Shown in pieces: positions 13,401 through 25,092 of a DNA stretch of 64,000 nucleotides (positions within the stretch are counted from its first letter, which is position 1; each line of letters begins with the position of its first letter). The stretch spans positions 10,537,387 to 10,601,386 of the forward strand of contig OU612069.1 of assembly GCA_914767715.1 (NCBI GenBank), in the 5' to 3' direction. The DNA comes from Membranipora membranacea (lineage: Eukaryota > Bryozoa > Gymnolaemata > Cheilostomatida > Membraniporidae). The notes beneath the pieces are model-generated. The model was not told the origin of the DNA and made no database searches. It worked only from the letters and a program-made list of their open reading frames with translations. Position numbers and translations under genes: made by a program.

Positions 13401-14083
13401 AATGTTATTGTACTGTCAGAAATTAACGAAAACGGCGTCCTTGTAGACCTATCTATCACTTTATACCATTGATATGAATATAAATAATATATTTTATACA
13501 TTATATAAAACAAAATAATATTATAATAATTATATATATCATATTTATACAATATATATCAGATTCAGTGCCGTATACCCTAGAGAAGAGTTTAGTTTGG
13601 CTAGATGACCTTTGACCTAGACCTTTGGCTAGATGACCTTATGATAGCTAGTGTTAAGTTTGCTGCCTAACGTGGAAGTTTGTAATATTATAATGTAAAT
13701 GAGTTTGAGAAAAATTTAGCAAGCTATAAATTTGACTAAATTCATGCATGTAAGAAAAGGGAAGACTATGCTCATCCGGGTAAAAATATTAATAAATATG
13801 CCAATGTAGAAATTCAAGGGTTCAATTGAACTAACTTGGAATCAGAATTTTTATTAGCAAACTTTGACAAAAGCTAGCTTTCTAAAATACAAATTGAATA
13901 TTAATGCTTCTCTGAATAAAAGTTGAAGCTTAACAATAAAAGTAAGCATGAAAATAGCAACAGTTTAATTGAAATGAAAATAGAAATTTAATTTATTTAG
14001 CCTTTAGGTAGAGAAGACCTAACAAGACTACAAACCTGACAGCTGAGATAAATAAGATACGTCATGTCATGAGAGTACATCAT
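10455..14083 (-). CDS. Secreted protein of unknown family (231 aa), weakly CUB-like
   Basis: Six minus-strand exons fit together in phase: 14036-14083, 13252-13378, 12493-12659, 11841-11908, 11163-11313 and 10455-10589 (stop TAA). Residues 1-25 form a signal peptide with hydrophobic core MTYLIYLSCQIIYSSL and a likely cleavage after VSA, before EGDCYKL. The mature protein has only four cysteines, including YKLTSYDHREL and STCGENLHIRRD contexts. It has a beta-rich middle (DYSMILNLEDGVVFLWKVV, SSSAFIFRYEM) and a Ser/Thr-rich tail ending FFQWLFQ. The spacing of CGENLHIR and the NSSSAFIFRYE segment faintly recall a CUB domain, but key CUB features are missing and I do not assign it. It lies head-to-tail with the mucin-lectin gene upstream. 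Each junction is reasonable, but the start exon (16 codons) is the weakest part. Confidence 0.7.
11376..11500 (+). mobile_element. Old, truncated copy of the U2-headed SINE family
   Basis: It retains CGCTAAGATCAAAATGTCA, then GCTGATTAGTG, TTTCTGGCAGGCTGCAC and GGCAACTTGCA, matching the body of the element at 48582 in the same order. The first part of the U2-like head is eroded. It lies in an intron of the secreted-protein gene, in antisense. Confidence 0.7.
12404..12422 (+). repeat. Poly-G tract
   Basis: A run of about 18 G in an intron. Similar G or C homopolymers occur at 737, 4919, 23721, 39959, 50370 and 59505, so they are a general feature of this genome rather than tied to one gene. 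Confidence 0.9.
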
Positions 14084-14164
14084 TATACTGTAGAGTCCTA
14101 CTGATGAACGCTGACACAGATACTTCTGAAATTACCTATAATACAGGGTAGTTATCTCCTACTG

Positions 14165-14172
14165 TTTATATA
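14165..14172 (-). promoter_or_regulatory. TATA box of the 231-aa secreted-protein gene
   Basis: TATATAAA on the minus strand, about 80 bases upstream of the proposed ATG at 14083, leaving room for a short 5' UTR. The position supports the proposed first exon. Confidence 0.5.
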
Positions 14173-15450
14173 CCAGTATGAGAGCGTAAGTATCTGTCAT
14201 CACAACATACAAACATCATCTTATGATTCTCCAATCCGTTCATCATGGAAACAAATCTCTGTAAATTCCAATATTTCCAAGATTACCCCTGGTTCAAAGT
14301 ATCTCTAGGAATAGCGCAGGATTATTTAAGTGACTATTTGTCATAAATGTACTTTTACATCGATCACTGAGAGAGACCAAAACAATTCTATCGGAAAATA
14401 GAGCCGCTTGAGCCGCGCTCCATCCTAATTATAGAAAGTGCTGACACAATCCTGCCGCAGAGTCAGCACATTGCCTGACCTCTCTCTGTGTTTGACGACA
14501 AGCTAGTCATTATTTTCTATATCTATACCCATAATAAGAGCCATAATTTATGATACACTAGGGGGATTATCAACGTTGATCGAAAACCCCCTTATTGAAT
14601 ATATATACTCTTATTTCCTTTATAATGATGTTATACACGATTAATGTGCTCCTATGTAAACCTCCCAAGTATTATCAGTGGAAATCACTGTAAGTTATAT
14701 TTCTGCATACGGTTCAAATTCTTTAGGTATAGAAAGGTATCGTCAATCTCACAGATGTTTCGAAATGATTAAACCCTTCATATCCATACAAATATGTTTT
14801 CCTAATTGAAAAATGGTTGTGTTTATTAGTAAGTAGAAATAATCATAAGTCTCACTGTGCTGGCTATACGAGATTTATTTCTCAGAAGCGCTCACCATAA
14901 TTGCCCCACTTTGAACACTGGTGATTCTGGAAGTGGTGATATATAATAATGTGTACAATATATATATATATATAGTCTGGCTGCCAGACCAATGTGGGTA
15001 TTTCTTTAGGTAGATATTAGGCTGGACCATAGTCTACTGCCATGCTATCAAGAAAGCGCATGATTTAATCTGGCTACCAGTTGAAGTACCAAACAAACAA
15101 CCGATAGTGGACCAAACTTGTATATTCACCTGCAAGCATGGGTCTCATCGTCTGTTCCCTGTGGGGTGAAGGCTGGGAAGGGGTTGGGATAACCTACGTA
15201 AGTCGTGTTGATTTTTCTGAATGATTTTATTTGAACTGAAACAAAAATGAAGGAAAAATATATGTCGATGGATGGATTGAAGTTGTCACAAGATAAAAAA
15301 TGCACGATCTATTTGAAGATTTCGATGAATTGAGAAATTAAATTATTGAATGATGGGTATAAAAATATGTTCATTAATTAATAATATAGAGGCCAAATTA
15401 CTTGATACTTACTAAAACAATAACAACAAATAAGTTCTCATGTCCACAAG
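14173..15450. other. Intergenic, no gene found
   Basis: Spacer between two minus-strand genes. It contains a (TA)n run at about 14954-14974 and otherwise AT-rich sequence without a supportable exon. Confidence 0.55.
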
Positions 15451-15456
15451 TTTATT
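15451..15456 (-). terminator. Polyadenylation signal of the mucin/F5-8C gene
   Basis: AATAAA on the minus strand about 100 bases after the stop codon at 15552. Confidence 0.65.
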
Positions 15457-15551
15457 TACTGTCCTAGAACAACTTAACAAAAGGTATAGATATAAAACGA
15501 ACATGCGGCTGACACTAGGTAACAGTAGGCCTCAATATGAAAGTCAGTTTG

Positions 15552-18500
15552 TCAGCCGCTGAACACTTGTATTTCGCTGACACAGAAGTAGTCGTTAGTA
15601 CTAGCTCTGTATACTCTCACATACTGTCCAGATATAGGTGTAGTACAAGTCATAGAATGAGGAGAAGAGGATGGGACTCCTGGGCTCGTATCACAGAAAG
15701 AATCTGAGAGCTCTAAATCTGGGATTGTAATGGCAACTCTTACCTCTAAATCTGATATCTGCAACACTGTAAAATAAAATACTGCTATTATTATAGCCTG
15801 TTCTAGCTCATAGATAAATGGCCCCAGTGGCAGCTCAGAAAACTTTTTACCACTCAACTTTGCCCGCGCCCCCAAATGCAAACTCAGAAAGAAAATTGTT
15901 CACAATGTTTCTAATACAAATTTTTGTCACAGAGAAGTGAAAATATTAAGTGTATTGTTTTAAATTGTATTTAGGGGCTGGATTGGAGGGTCAAACGACT
16001 TGTGATTGAAATTTTGTGGCTGATAAATTATAATGAATTAAATTTGAGCTTATTATAATACATACACAGATTGTCATCGTTCCAAATTCTCAGATAACTG
16101 ACCAGATAAACGTTCTCCAAATCAATGATAATGTAGGACTCCTACAAAGAATTATCATATATCACACTCTCTGCCATGTGGTTATCTGCAGTTCTAAGTT
16201 ACCTCATTAACTGGTCATGGATAAAACCAACTCTGGTATATAATAATGTGCCTTTGAAATAAGCCAGCTCATGGTGTGGGAAGATTACTCTTCACCTTCA
16301 TTGAGCACGTTGTAATTGTAGAGAAGTGTGGGAACATAAAATACCTATTCTTTTTCTGCGCATAAAAATGTCTATCAGGGAGAAACCATTATTTCATTGC
16401 ACACTGTAATAATTAGCCCACCTCCTCGAGTGGTCCACAATATCTATGAGATATTGAGACTCCTTCCGCCTGTCCATCAATCACGTATGAGGGCATCTTG
16501 CTGCCTGTCTGTGGCGAGTAATCAGCTATTGATTTGCCTGTAAAAAAATTCAGGCAATATGTAACGATGGTGAATAAAATAATCAAGTATGCTTTGCAAA
16601 AACACAAGACTCAAGATAGAACTGGTTGTCCATATTCCTCAGTTTGAGTTTAAATAACATGGCTGATGAAGAATAGGATTATATTATGTCTGATCTGAAA
16701 ATATCTCACCTGCTGCTATGTTAACGCCTGGAGGTCCCGTATTCTGGACTGCTGTAGTAATAATTGTTGTGTCAGATGTGTAGTCTGGTGTTGTTGTGAC
16801 AGATGTGTAGTCTGGTGTTGTTGAATCAGTTTGATCGTCTGGCGTTGTGGTATGAGATGTATAGTCTGGTGTTGTTGAACCAGTTTCATCTTCTGATGTT
16901 GTTGTGACAGATGTGTAGTCTGGAGTTGTTGAATCAGTTTGATCGTCTGGCGTTGCTGTATGAGATGTGTAGTCTGGTGTTGTTGAACCAGTTTCATCTT
17001 CTGATGTTGTTGTGACAGATGTGTAGTCTGGAGTTGTTGAATCAGTTTCATCGTCTGGTGTTGTTGTATGAGATGTATTGTCTGGTGTTGTTGAATCAGT
17101 TACATTGTCTGTTGTATGAGATGTGTAGTCTGGTGTTGTTGAATCATTTTCATCTTCTGGTGTTGTTGTGACAGATGTGTAGTCTGGTGTTGTTGAGTCA
17201 GTTTGATCTTCTGGTGTTGTTGTATGAGATGTGTAGTCTGGTGTTGTTGAATCAGTTTCATCTTCTGGTGTTGTTGTGACAGATGTGTAGTCTGGTGTTG
17301 TTGAATCAGTTTGATCGTCTGGTGTTGTTGTATGAGATGTGTAGTCTGGGGTTGTTGAATCAGTTTCATCGTCTGGTGTTGTTGTATGAGATGTGTAGTC
17401 TGGGGTTGTGTAATCAGTTTCATCTTCTGGTGTTGTTGTGTGAGATGTGTAGTCTGGTGTTGTTGAATCAGTTTCATCTTCTGGTGTTGTTGTGATAGAT
17501 GTGTAGTCTGGGGTTGTTGAATCAGTTTCATCGTCTGGTGTTGTTGGGACAGATGTGTAGTCTGGGGTTGTTGAGTCAGTTTGATCTTCTGGTGTTGTTG
17601 TGTGAGATGTGTAGTCTGGTGTTGTTGAATCAGTTTGATCATCTGGTGTTGTTGTATGAGATGTGTTGTCTGGTGATGTTGAATCAGTTTCATCGTCTGG
17701 TGTTGTTGTATGAGATGTATTGTCTGGTGTTGTTGAATCAGTTACATCGTCTGTTGTATGAGATGTGTAGTCTGGTGTTGTTGAATCAGTTTCGTCTTCT
17801 GGTGTTGTTGTGACAGATGTGTAGTCTGGTGTTGTTGAATCAGTTTGATTGTCTGTTGTTGTTGTATGAGATGTGTAGTCTGGTGTTGTTGAATCAGTTT
17901 CATCTTCTGGTGTTGTTGTGACAGATGTGTAGTCTGGTGTTGTTGAATCAGTTTCATCCTCTGGCGTTGTTGTGACAGATGTGTAGTCTGGTGTTGTTAA
18001 ATCAGTTTCATCTTCTGGTGTTGTTGTGTGAGATGTGTAGTCTGGTGTTGTTGAATCAGTTTCATCTTCTGGTGTTGTTGTATGAGATGTATTGTCTGGT
18101 GTTGTTGAATCAGTTTGATCGTCTGGCGTTGTTGTATGAGATGTGTAGTCTGATGTTGTTGAATTAGTTTCATCTTCTGGTGTTGTTGTGACAGATGTGT
18201 AGTCTGGTGTTGTTGAATCAGTTTGATCGTCTGGTGTTGTTGTATGAGATGTGTAGTCTGGTGTTGTTGAATCAGTTTCATCGTCTGGTGTTGTTGTGAC
18301 AGATGTGTAGTCTGGTGTTGTATCAGTTTTATCGTCTTGTGCCGTTATGTCAGATGTATAGTACGGTGGTGTTGTCTCAGTTTCATAGTCAGGAGTTGTT
18401 GAGTCAGATGTGTAATCTGTGGTTGCTGTATTAGATGCATAGTCAGGCGTTGTGGTAGCAGAGGATGATAAAGTTGAATCGAGATTATCAATCACAGAGA

Positions 18501-21500
18501 AAGTTTCGGTATGTTGCCAGGGGCATTGTTGTTCAGATTCAGAGTTAGATATTAGACATTTCATAAAATCCATCCTCATCGTAATTTTCCTACAACCATC
18601 TCTCAGCTTTTGACATCTAGTCAAACACTCTAGCTTGTTCCTGACTTCTTCCTCCATCTCAGTAGATACAACACACATCGACTGATTGCTGTTCTTCTTC
18701 ACAAACATCTCTTTTGTTAACAAACACTGAAAGTATTTATCAAAGCATTTTAGCGTTGCCACGCCACACAACCAACAACATAAACAAATGAGTGAATGCC
18801 TAGCTATTTATGATATCATTGCATGGCCAAATACGTACAAATCTTTGATTCCAGATAACCAGGAGCCAAGAAGTAAAAGTGCTAGTTATTCCGTACTGTT
18901 TCTGATCTGTTGTTTCTAACGTGGATGCTGAGAAGCAGTGGTCTAAGTAGACTTTTTTCTTTGTGGGTAAAATCGTTTTGAGAAATTTTTGCAATTTCTA
19001 GATCAAATTAGGCAGAAATATTGATCTCTTATAGTATGATTTATATCTGGTCAAAAGAGACAGCTTGACACTGTTTTTGAACAGAATGCAGTGGGAACTG
19101 TGTTCTAAAGGTTACCCTTCTATATTTTTTTGCGGAAACTCAGTTCCCACCAGTTCCCACTTACTCAAACCACTGCTGAGAAGATGATTGCAAACTGCTA
19201 ATTCACTTTTTGGGTCTGAGATTTGAACCATCATTTGTACCATTTAGATGCTAATTTGATATTCATATACCTTTCATCAACAGCGCTTTAATTTATTTTG
19301 GCAGCTCCTGTCAAAATTTCTTGATCCACTAATTTTTTAAATTTGACTATTACTGACGGATTTGAAAAACAGAATAATTATTTCTTTGTCTTCTCGTTCA
19401 TACCGAGAAGACAATTACTAATAACTGGTCATGTCATTATCTTCAGCCGTTGAAAGCCAGCAGTGAGTTTGGAAAATATGATCCAAACTCCCTGATGATT
19501 AATTATGTTCATATTATGAATAAGTGAAAGACTAAGTTTTAAATTTCTCACCAACCATCAACATCATTAAATCATGAAAGTTAGCATCCCCTAATATAAA
19601 AAAGAAGTTTGCGTTGTTGATCAACGATACTTTGAAAATAAAATGATACACATTGATTAATAATTGATGGTATTTTTAATTTTTGCCTGAATTGATATAG
19701 ATGTTATGCAAATAAATTATTTGTATAAAAATTCATATTATTGACTAAGGGTGTGTGAACATTATATGTCCAAGATTTGGAATGAATTCACTTCAAACCC
19801 TCACTGGAATGTGTAACATTTTGACTAAAATAATTTTTTAACAGCCAAAAATATTGGTTTTTCCTGTTTTGCCATTATCATTATCTATATTATCTTTTTT
19901 GTTTTCATTCTGTGTAATTATAGATCGATTAATTATAACATAATAACAGCAAATTTATAGTTAGGTGTGCTGTAAATAGTTGTACAGATAGCGCCTGTAG
20001 CACTATCAGCATGGAATTTGTGTTTATTGTATTATGTAATATGGTATTTATAGTAAATTGATTTTGTGTTCGATTAATTGGACTGTAATTTGGAGTTGTT
20101 CACTCCTTGGCTCAAATCCCAAATAATAAAATATCCTCCAATTTTTTGTTTTAGAATCCGCGATATGTATGGTTCAAATAGTGCAAACGCAATGGTAGCA
20201 GATCTGGACTTATAATTGCTGATAAGTCGGTTATTAGAGAGAGACTTCAAAAAACGCAACTGAACTGTTGATCAACAATACCTCAGCGGTAAGTAGAGCT
20301 ACTATCGTACAATGTGCGCTAGCCTCAACTACTGAGCACTGGTTTAGTTTTGTGTTGGGCGCAATTCTCGGTGGAATTGCTCAAGGATTTATTTTCAACA
20401 ATTATAACAAACTATAAATATGGTTCTAATCGTCAGGCTATAAATCAATCACTGTTTTGACAATAACTTGGCATTTATCATTTAGTCATAAAAATACATA
20501 AACATTCAAAATCTTAATAATAAGATCTTACCCTTGGTGCAAATGTCCTTGAATTCTGTGTGATATCTGTCGTCTTGCTGTAAATAGCAGTATCTGTAAC
20601 TCTGTGTCTTAGCTCTGTTGGCTGAATTGTGTCTAATTGATTTTAGACAATTTTCCTCGCTTGTGAATTGCGGTAACTGAATCTCTGTGTATGTCTAAAC
20701 TATCTTAGTCTTGGTTCCTCGCTGAAATGCGGTATTTGTAACTCTCTGTATTTTGTCAAAAGCTCTGTTGGCTGAATGTATCTAAATGTTTTTAGACAAT
20801 TTTCATCGCTTGTAGAATAGCGGTATCTGTACCTTTGTGTATATCAAAGCTCTGTTGGCTGAATGTGTCTAAATGATTTTGACAATTTTCCTCTCTGTGA
20901 ATGTGCCTCCTTGGGCTGACTAAATCAGATAGTTATCTGATTAAATATGTTTTGCTGTACGTCGTGAACCCGCCTCTTAGCGCTGACTCGAATTGTAATC
21001 TTCTAGTTGAAGAATAGGCCTCCTTGGGCTGAGTGAATCAGATAATTCTCTGATTAAATGTGCAATGCTGTACGCCGTGAACCCGCCTCCTGGCGCTGAC
21101 TCGAATTGTAATCTTCTAGTTGAAGAATAGGCCTCCTTGGGCTGAGTGAATCAGATAATTCTCTGATTAAATGTGCAATGCTGTACGTCGTGAACCTGCC
21201 TCCTGGCGTTGACTGATTTTTACAAGTGTCCATAGTGCTGGTTTGCAGTCCTGTTATTGTGCAATGTTTGCATTTACAGGCGTAAAAGTGTTAACCTTGT
21301 TATTGGTTTTTGCCTTAATTTCGTCATTAATCTCTTTTGATTTGGATGTTTTGTCAGTTTTGATTTATCTAGCTGTCAAAACATTGTTAGTTATTCTTTT
21401 CTTGACCTTCTCTGGTTTTGTTTTGGCTATTTTACGATAATTCATAGCGTCAAGTGCACCTGTTTTCCATGTTGTTACGTGTGCCCAGGTTTCTTGTGGC

Positions 21501-22491
21501 CATGTAATAATTTAAAGATATGTTGTCATGTGCACCTATTTCTATGGCGCAATCTGTTTGGTTTTCCAATTGCGTAATTCTAGTCAGGTTGTCACACGTG
21601 CCCAGATGTCTCATGACTTTGAAATAATGGTTAGCTATATTTCAATACTAATTCGGTGTATCACTCACTCTACTTAGCCCTATATTCCAATCACCATGTA
21701 GTAAGCGCCTAACTAATTCAATTTGAAACTAAAACTACCGTCACCACTCACCATGCCCTGAATGCATAAGTATGTATCTGTTTGGTCTTTCTTTACCCTA
21801 TAAGTGAAAGTTGGTTTTAAACTAATTTTGATTTACTTTGTTTGTTTGTTTGTTTACAGGTCGTGGGTTTCAAGATTATTGAAAACAAAAACAGACAATA
21901 ATAGATAATTAATTGACAGCTTATCGTGTCAATTTGACAAATGACAAATGTGTTTAACCCTCGAATTTTGCACTCAAGATCCATCAATCATAATTAGTTG
22001 ACACAAGCTCAGTACAGTTCACTTATTATTATTAATAATAAAACATTTGTGAATAAGGATACTTCCGATGTTGTGTTAGTGATCGTTGCTCATTCGGAAG
22101 AAAATATGGCTGCTCTCATACACTAAGGTAATTATAAACATGATGTTCTTTATGATGATTACATAAGAAAATGTCATCTGACAGCACCACTTTGAATTTT
22201 ATGTAAGACAATTAAAAAAATAGCAAAACGCAAAGCTAACGACAACTGTGCTTTCATATCAGATAATCTCTAAATACAACTACCAGGCCGCCCTCGCTAA
22301 TAGTCTACAGGGCGTCATTGATGATTTGACAATGAAATCAAAATCAGGTTCAATCAAGGAACGACACAGATGACACGTCTTCATATGAGATGAATTATTG
22401 CTGCTGAGAAACTTACCTCACATTGTCCAAATGTATATAACAGAGTGATGAAGCCGAGAAGCAGCGTACAGTTAGACTTTCCCATCTCCAT
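15552..22491 (-). CDS. Secreted mucin-like repeat protein with C-terminal F5/8C (fucolectin-like) domain, about 873 aa
   Basis: Minus-strand exons: 22417-22491, 20532-20577, about 16710-18803, 16422-16537, 16066-16141 and 15552-15766 (stop TGA). Exon 1 is a signal peptide (CTLLLGFITLLYTFGQC). Exon 3 begins with a Cys-rich segment (KLECLTRCQKLRDGC, MKCLISNSE), then about 28 copies of an 18-residue Thr/Ser/Pro/Asp repeat such as TTPDYTSVTTTPEDETDS, likely heavily O-glycosylated; variants with DNTSH add N-glycosylation sites. The last three exons form one jelly-roll domain of the F5/8 type C or fucolectin type. Matching landmarks are YVIDGQAEG, YIIIDLENVYLVSYLRIWN, VRVAITIP, two cysteines, then GQYVRVYR and CVSEIQVFSG. 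This family binds sugars or membranes. The start of exon 3 is uncertain: 18803 fits the phase of exon 2, whereas TTTCAG before 18726 is the better acceptor but would need a further exon. It is probably a mucus or matrix component. Confidence 0.8.
16784..18306 (-). repeat. 54-bp coding tandem array (about 28 units) in the mucin exon
   Basis: Units of 54 bases encode 18 residues each; two units are shortened by 6 bases. Two main versions recur, one with TSV...EDETDS and one with TSH...DDQTDS. Blocks of two units are duplicated almost exactly near the 3' end (units with SEDETGS followed by DDQTDS, twice). The pattern indicates unequal exchange at both single-unit and double-unit scale. Confidence 0.95.
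20578..20900. repeat. Degenerate ~85-bp tandem repeat in intron 1 of the mucin/F5-8C gene
   Basis: About four diverged units share GCTCTGTTGGCTGAAT, TTTTAGACAATTTTC and GCGGTATCTGTA. The array begins at the acceptor of the small second exon (20532-20577), and part of that acceptor (TGCTGTAAATAG in plus orientation) resembles the repeat unit. Confidence 0.8.
20905..21215. repeat. 113-bp tandem repeat, about 2.7 units, in the same intron
   Basis: Units start at 20905, 21018 and 21131 with GCCTCCTTGGGCTGA; the second and third are nearly identical over their shared length. Each contains GAATCAGATAATTCTCTGAT, itself a short inverted repeat, followed by CGTGAACCCGCCTCC. Confidence 0.9.
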
Positions 22492-22719
22492 TCTATCTCC
22501 TCTCTAGACGGACAATGATTGAGAGGTTGTACATGTAACGTTATGTAGATTATCACAAGTGTTGAGCGGTATCTAATTGAATGTTTATTATTAAAATTAG
22601 TTTTTTGATATTGGTTTATTGATTGGTTAACAAAATGTGATTACTTGCCCGACTTTTGTTTCACATGAATAATTTAAGAAGTTGATTTAAAACTTCAATT
22701 CCTATTTTAAAACATGTGT

Positions 22720-22870
22720 AGACTTTTTCCACATTGTTGTAGACAATGCAGGAACATTGATATGAATTTATGGATCAGTGTTAGAATACATGGCATGGCT
22801 TTTTGTGGAGATAAGCCATCAGTATAAAGCTTTGTGTCAGGATCTAACTAAAGCTATAAATTCTCGCAGT
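22720..22870 (+). repeat. Dispersed repeat 2, copy 1 (others near 28770-28930 and 36790-36960)
   Basis: Three copies in the same orientation share TGATATGAATTTA (two copies) and GTGGAGATA-GCCATCAGTA followed by TTGTGTCAGGATCT. They sit upstream or downstream of the CBM14 genes, but are also flanked by other repeats, so they may be short mobile elements rather than regulatory sites. Confidence 0.65.
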
Positions 22871-23393
22871 GAATAGGGGGAGTATGATAAATAAATATGA
22901 CGATATTTGAATTAATGCAGGGAACGTTAGCTAAATGCCAAAACATTTTGAAGAAAAATCAACACTTTTGAAGAAAGATGATCGCAGAGAGGAAATTTAG
23001 CACGTCATACTATGCAACATCACGCCACTGTGTCATGCAAATATTATTAAATGAACTACACGTTGAATAAGTCTGCAGAATAATGACATGGTTCGGTTGA
23101 CTAGCAGAGTATAATTATCTGCTGAGCATGCTCGATAAGGTAGATTGACGGATCTCAGATATCCTGCTCTTTGTTGATTTAAAGAAAATCTTGGTAATAA
23201 ATGAATGCCTACAATTTTTATAGCACATTTTTACACAAATATCAATTTATGTGTGAGAAATTATCAAGAATGTTTGACCCTTGGCTAAAATTCAATGAGA
23301 AAAATGAGAGGTAACAGTACCATAACTACTGAACCCCACCAATTATATTCAAGACAGGTGTGGACAGCAAGGAGGCCTAACCTTACAGGTTTT

Positions 23394-23479
23394 CTATAGC
23401 CTGGGCAGGCTGTTGGCGGATGAGGGGGGGGGGTAGGTCCCCTCCACACACCCCCCTTGACAGCCTGCCCAGGCTATAG
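23394..23479. repeat. Perfect 20-bp inverted repeat with G/C-rich loop
   Basis: CTATAGCCTGGGCAGGCTGT at 23394-23413 is exactly reverse-complementary to 23460-23479. The 46-base loop carries a G run and a C run that could extend the stem. It would form a very stable hairpin if transcribed or extruded. Confidence 0.9.
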
Positions 23480-24732
23480 GAGGTAAAGTTAAGAGTTTTT
23501 GATCATAGATTTAACTATGATAATTTTTATCATTGTTACTGATAGATTTGTCAAAGACATAATATATAACATGGTACACTATCTTTTTAGACACCAAAGA
23601 CTCGATACAGAAAAGATCTGAATATTATCCGTCCAGAGTTCAGCTATGAGGAATCGTTAATTGCTCTTGATACGCCGTCTACTATCAATGTATTTTTATT
23701 TCAACTTGCCAATGATCCTACCCCCCCCCCCCCCCCCCCCGCTGGCTACATAATATTTTAATTTTATTGACTCCACACAAACATCTAGTCACACAGTCAG
23801 CAACTTTAGACCAAAGAAGAATATGATCACAGTGTATATAATAGTAGCTAATAGAAAGGTACTTACAAACGAAATCTAAGTATGCCCATGAACTCAACAT
23901 TTCGGTAGGGTCACTCAATTTTATTCAGTTAATATTTTTATTGTGCAGTGGTATGCGCACTACTGTATGTTGTATCTCTGATGTGATTGCTGTAACATTC
24001 ACTATGGTCCCGTCCCATACTTCGGATGAGTTGTCCGCTCCCAATGCGAATGAAGAATGCTAGCGATTTCCATGATGATAAAACTTTAAAAAAGAACCCA
24101 GGCCTCTCGCATTGAAATCTTTGCTGATATCCATTTATCTATGCCGCTGCCAGTTCCCCAATTTGAATGAGGGAAAACAAACCAAAGTGAGAGGAAGTTG
24201 ACCTAAATGCTATTCCCATGTATTGATTAGCCCTAAAATCGACGTTACATTGACATATTGAAACATAGTGAATACCTCCTCAAATTTCGAAAGAACTTCT
24301 ACATGAAACCTGTGTCTACAGTCGAGAGCAGTGAATTAAAATTCGCTCCACTTAATTGTTTCATAAACTCCCTAACAGGTAGAAATAGTTGATAGCTAAG
24401 ATTAAGTAACTTCAATCTAGCTAAACCAAAATGTAGGTGAAATTTACTCCCCGAGGGTATGCAAAACCATTTGGTTGTATCTCGAGCCAGTGTTTATTGC
24501 TAATAATAACAGCTACTTTGCCGTAATATTTGTCAAGAATGTAGAAAATAAATATAGTATACGTTTCCTTACCTGTTGAGGCAAACATACTGTAACTGTA
24601 AGTGTATATTATACAGCAATCAAGGGATTATCTACAAGCTTTATGGGGATATAGTTACCCAGCCCTTGAGCTATAGGCCCTAGAGCTTATATATTATACA
24701 CTCAAGACAGGAAGGGCATCCTGAGCAGCCCG

Positions 24733-24788
24733 TATAAAACTCGCTGGCATGCTGCTAACAAATCAGTCTCTCACAGATCCACCACAAA
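24733..24788 (+). promoter_or_regulatory. Core promoter and non-coding exon 1 of CBM14 gene A
   Basis: TATAAAA at 24733-24739, then a short 5' UTR exon ending ACCACAAA at 24788 before a GTAAGT donor. The following intron ends TTTTTATAG at 25086, seven bases before the ATG. About 130 bases around this promoter are nearly identical to 29807-29935 of gene B. Confidence 0.75.
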
Positions 24789-25092
24789 GTAAGTTCACTT
24801 GTGTAAAAAGATATTTTGTTCTACTGTAATTTTGTTCAGTTTAAATTTGCTATTTGCAAACTGGGAGCTACTTTGAATGAAAGCTATTTTAAAAGCAGTA
24901 AAAATTACTCGTTTCTCCTCCTGTGAAGCCAGGAACTCTGACTCAATTTAATTTAAATTTAATGGAATATATAATTTGAAATGTTGTTGAGTGCTACATT
25001 GGATCAGGTCAACGCTTCAAGTGTAGCTAGTTGTAGTTTTTGTCATATCATTTGTGAATAATATATTATGTTGTTTCTTTTTATAGATCGAA

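Larger units (their letters stand above)
22492..24660. other. Intergenic between divergent genes
   Basis: Upstream of both the minus-strand mucin gene (start 22491) and the plus-strand CBM14 gene (5' UTR from about 24760). No exon is supported. It holds a dispersed repeat (22720-22870) and the hairpin at 23394-23479. Confidence 0.55.

Noticed and set aside
10455-14083. Assignment of the 231-aa secreted protein as a CUB-domain protein
   Set aside because: Only a faint resemblance around CGENLHIR; the disulfide pattern and other CUB landmarks are missing.
17283-18167. Plus-strand Leu-rich open frames (NQFDRLVLLYEMCS-type repeats)
   Set aside because: Shadows of the 54-bp mucin coding array on the other strand. 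The minus-strand frame has a signal peptide exon, splice sites and a C-terminal domain.
16716-18281. Gln/His-rich minus-strand frames (QQHQTTHLIQQ repeats)
   Set aside because: A second frame of the same array, not connected in phase to the flanking exons.
21243-21440. 65-residue very hydrophobic plus-strand frame
   Set aside because: T-rich intronic sequence next to a tandem repeat; no splice or promoter support, and hydrophobicity follows from the base composition.
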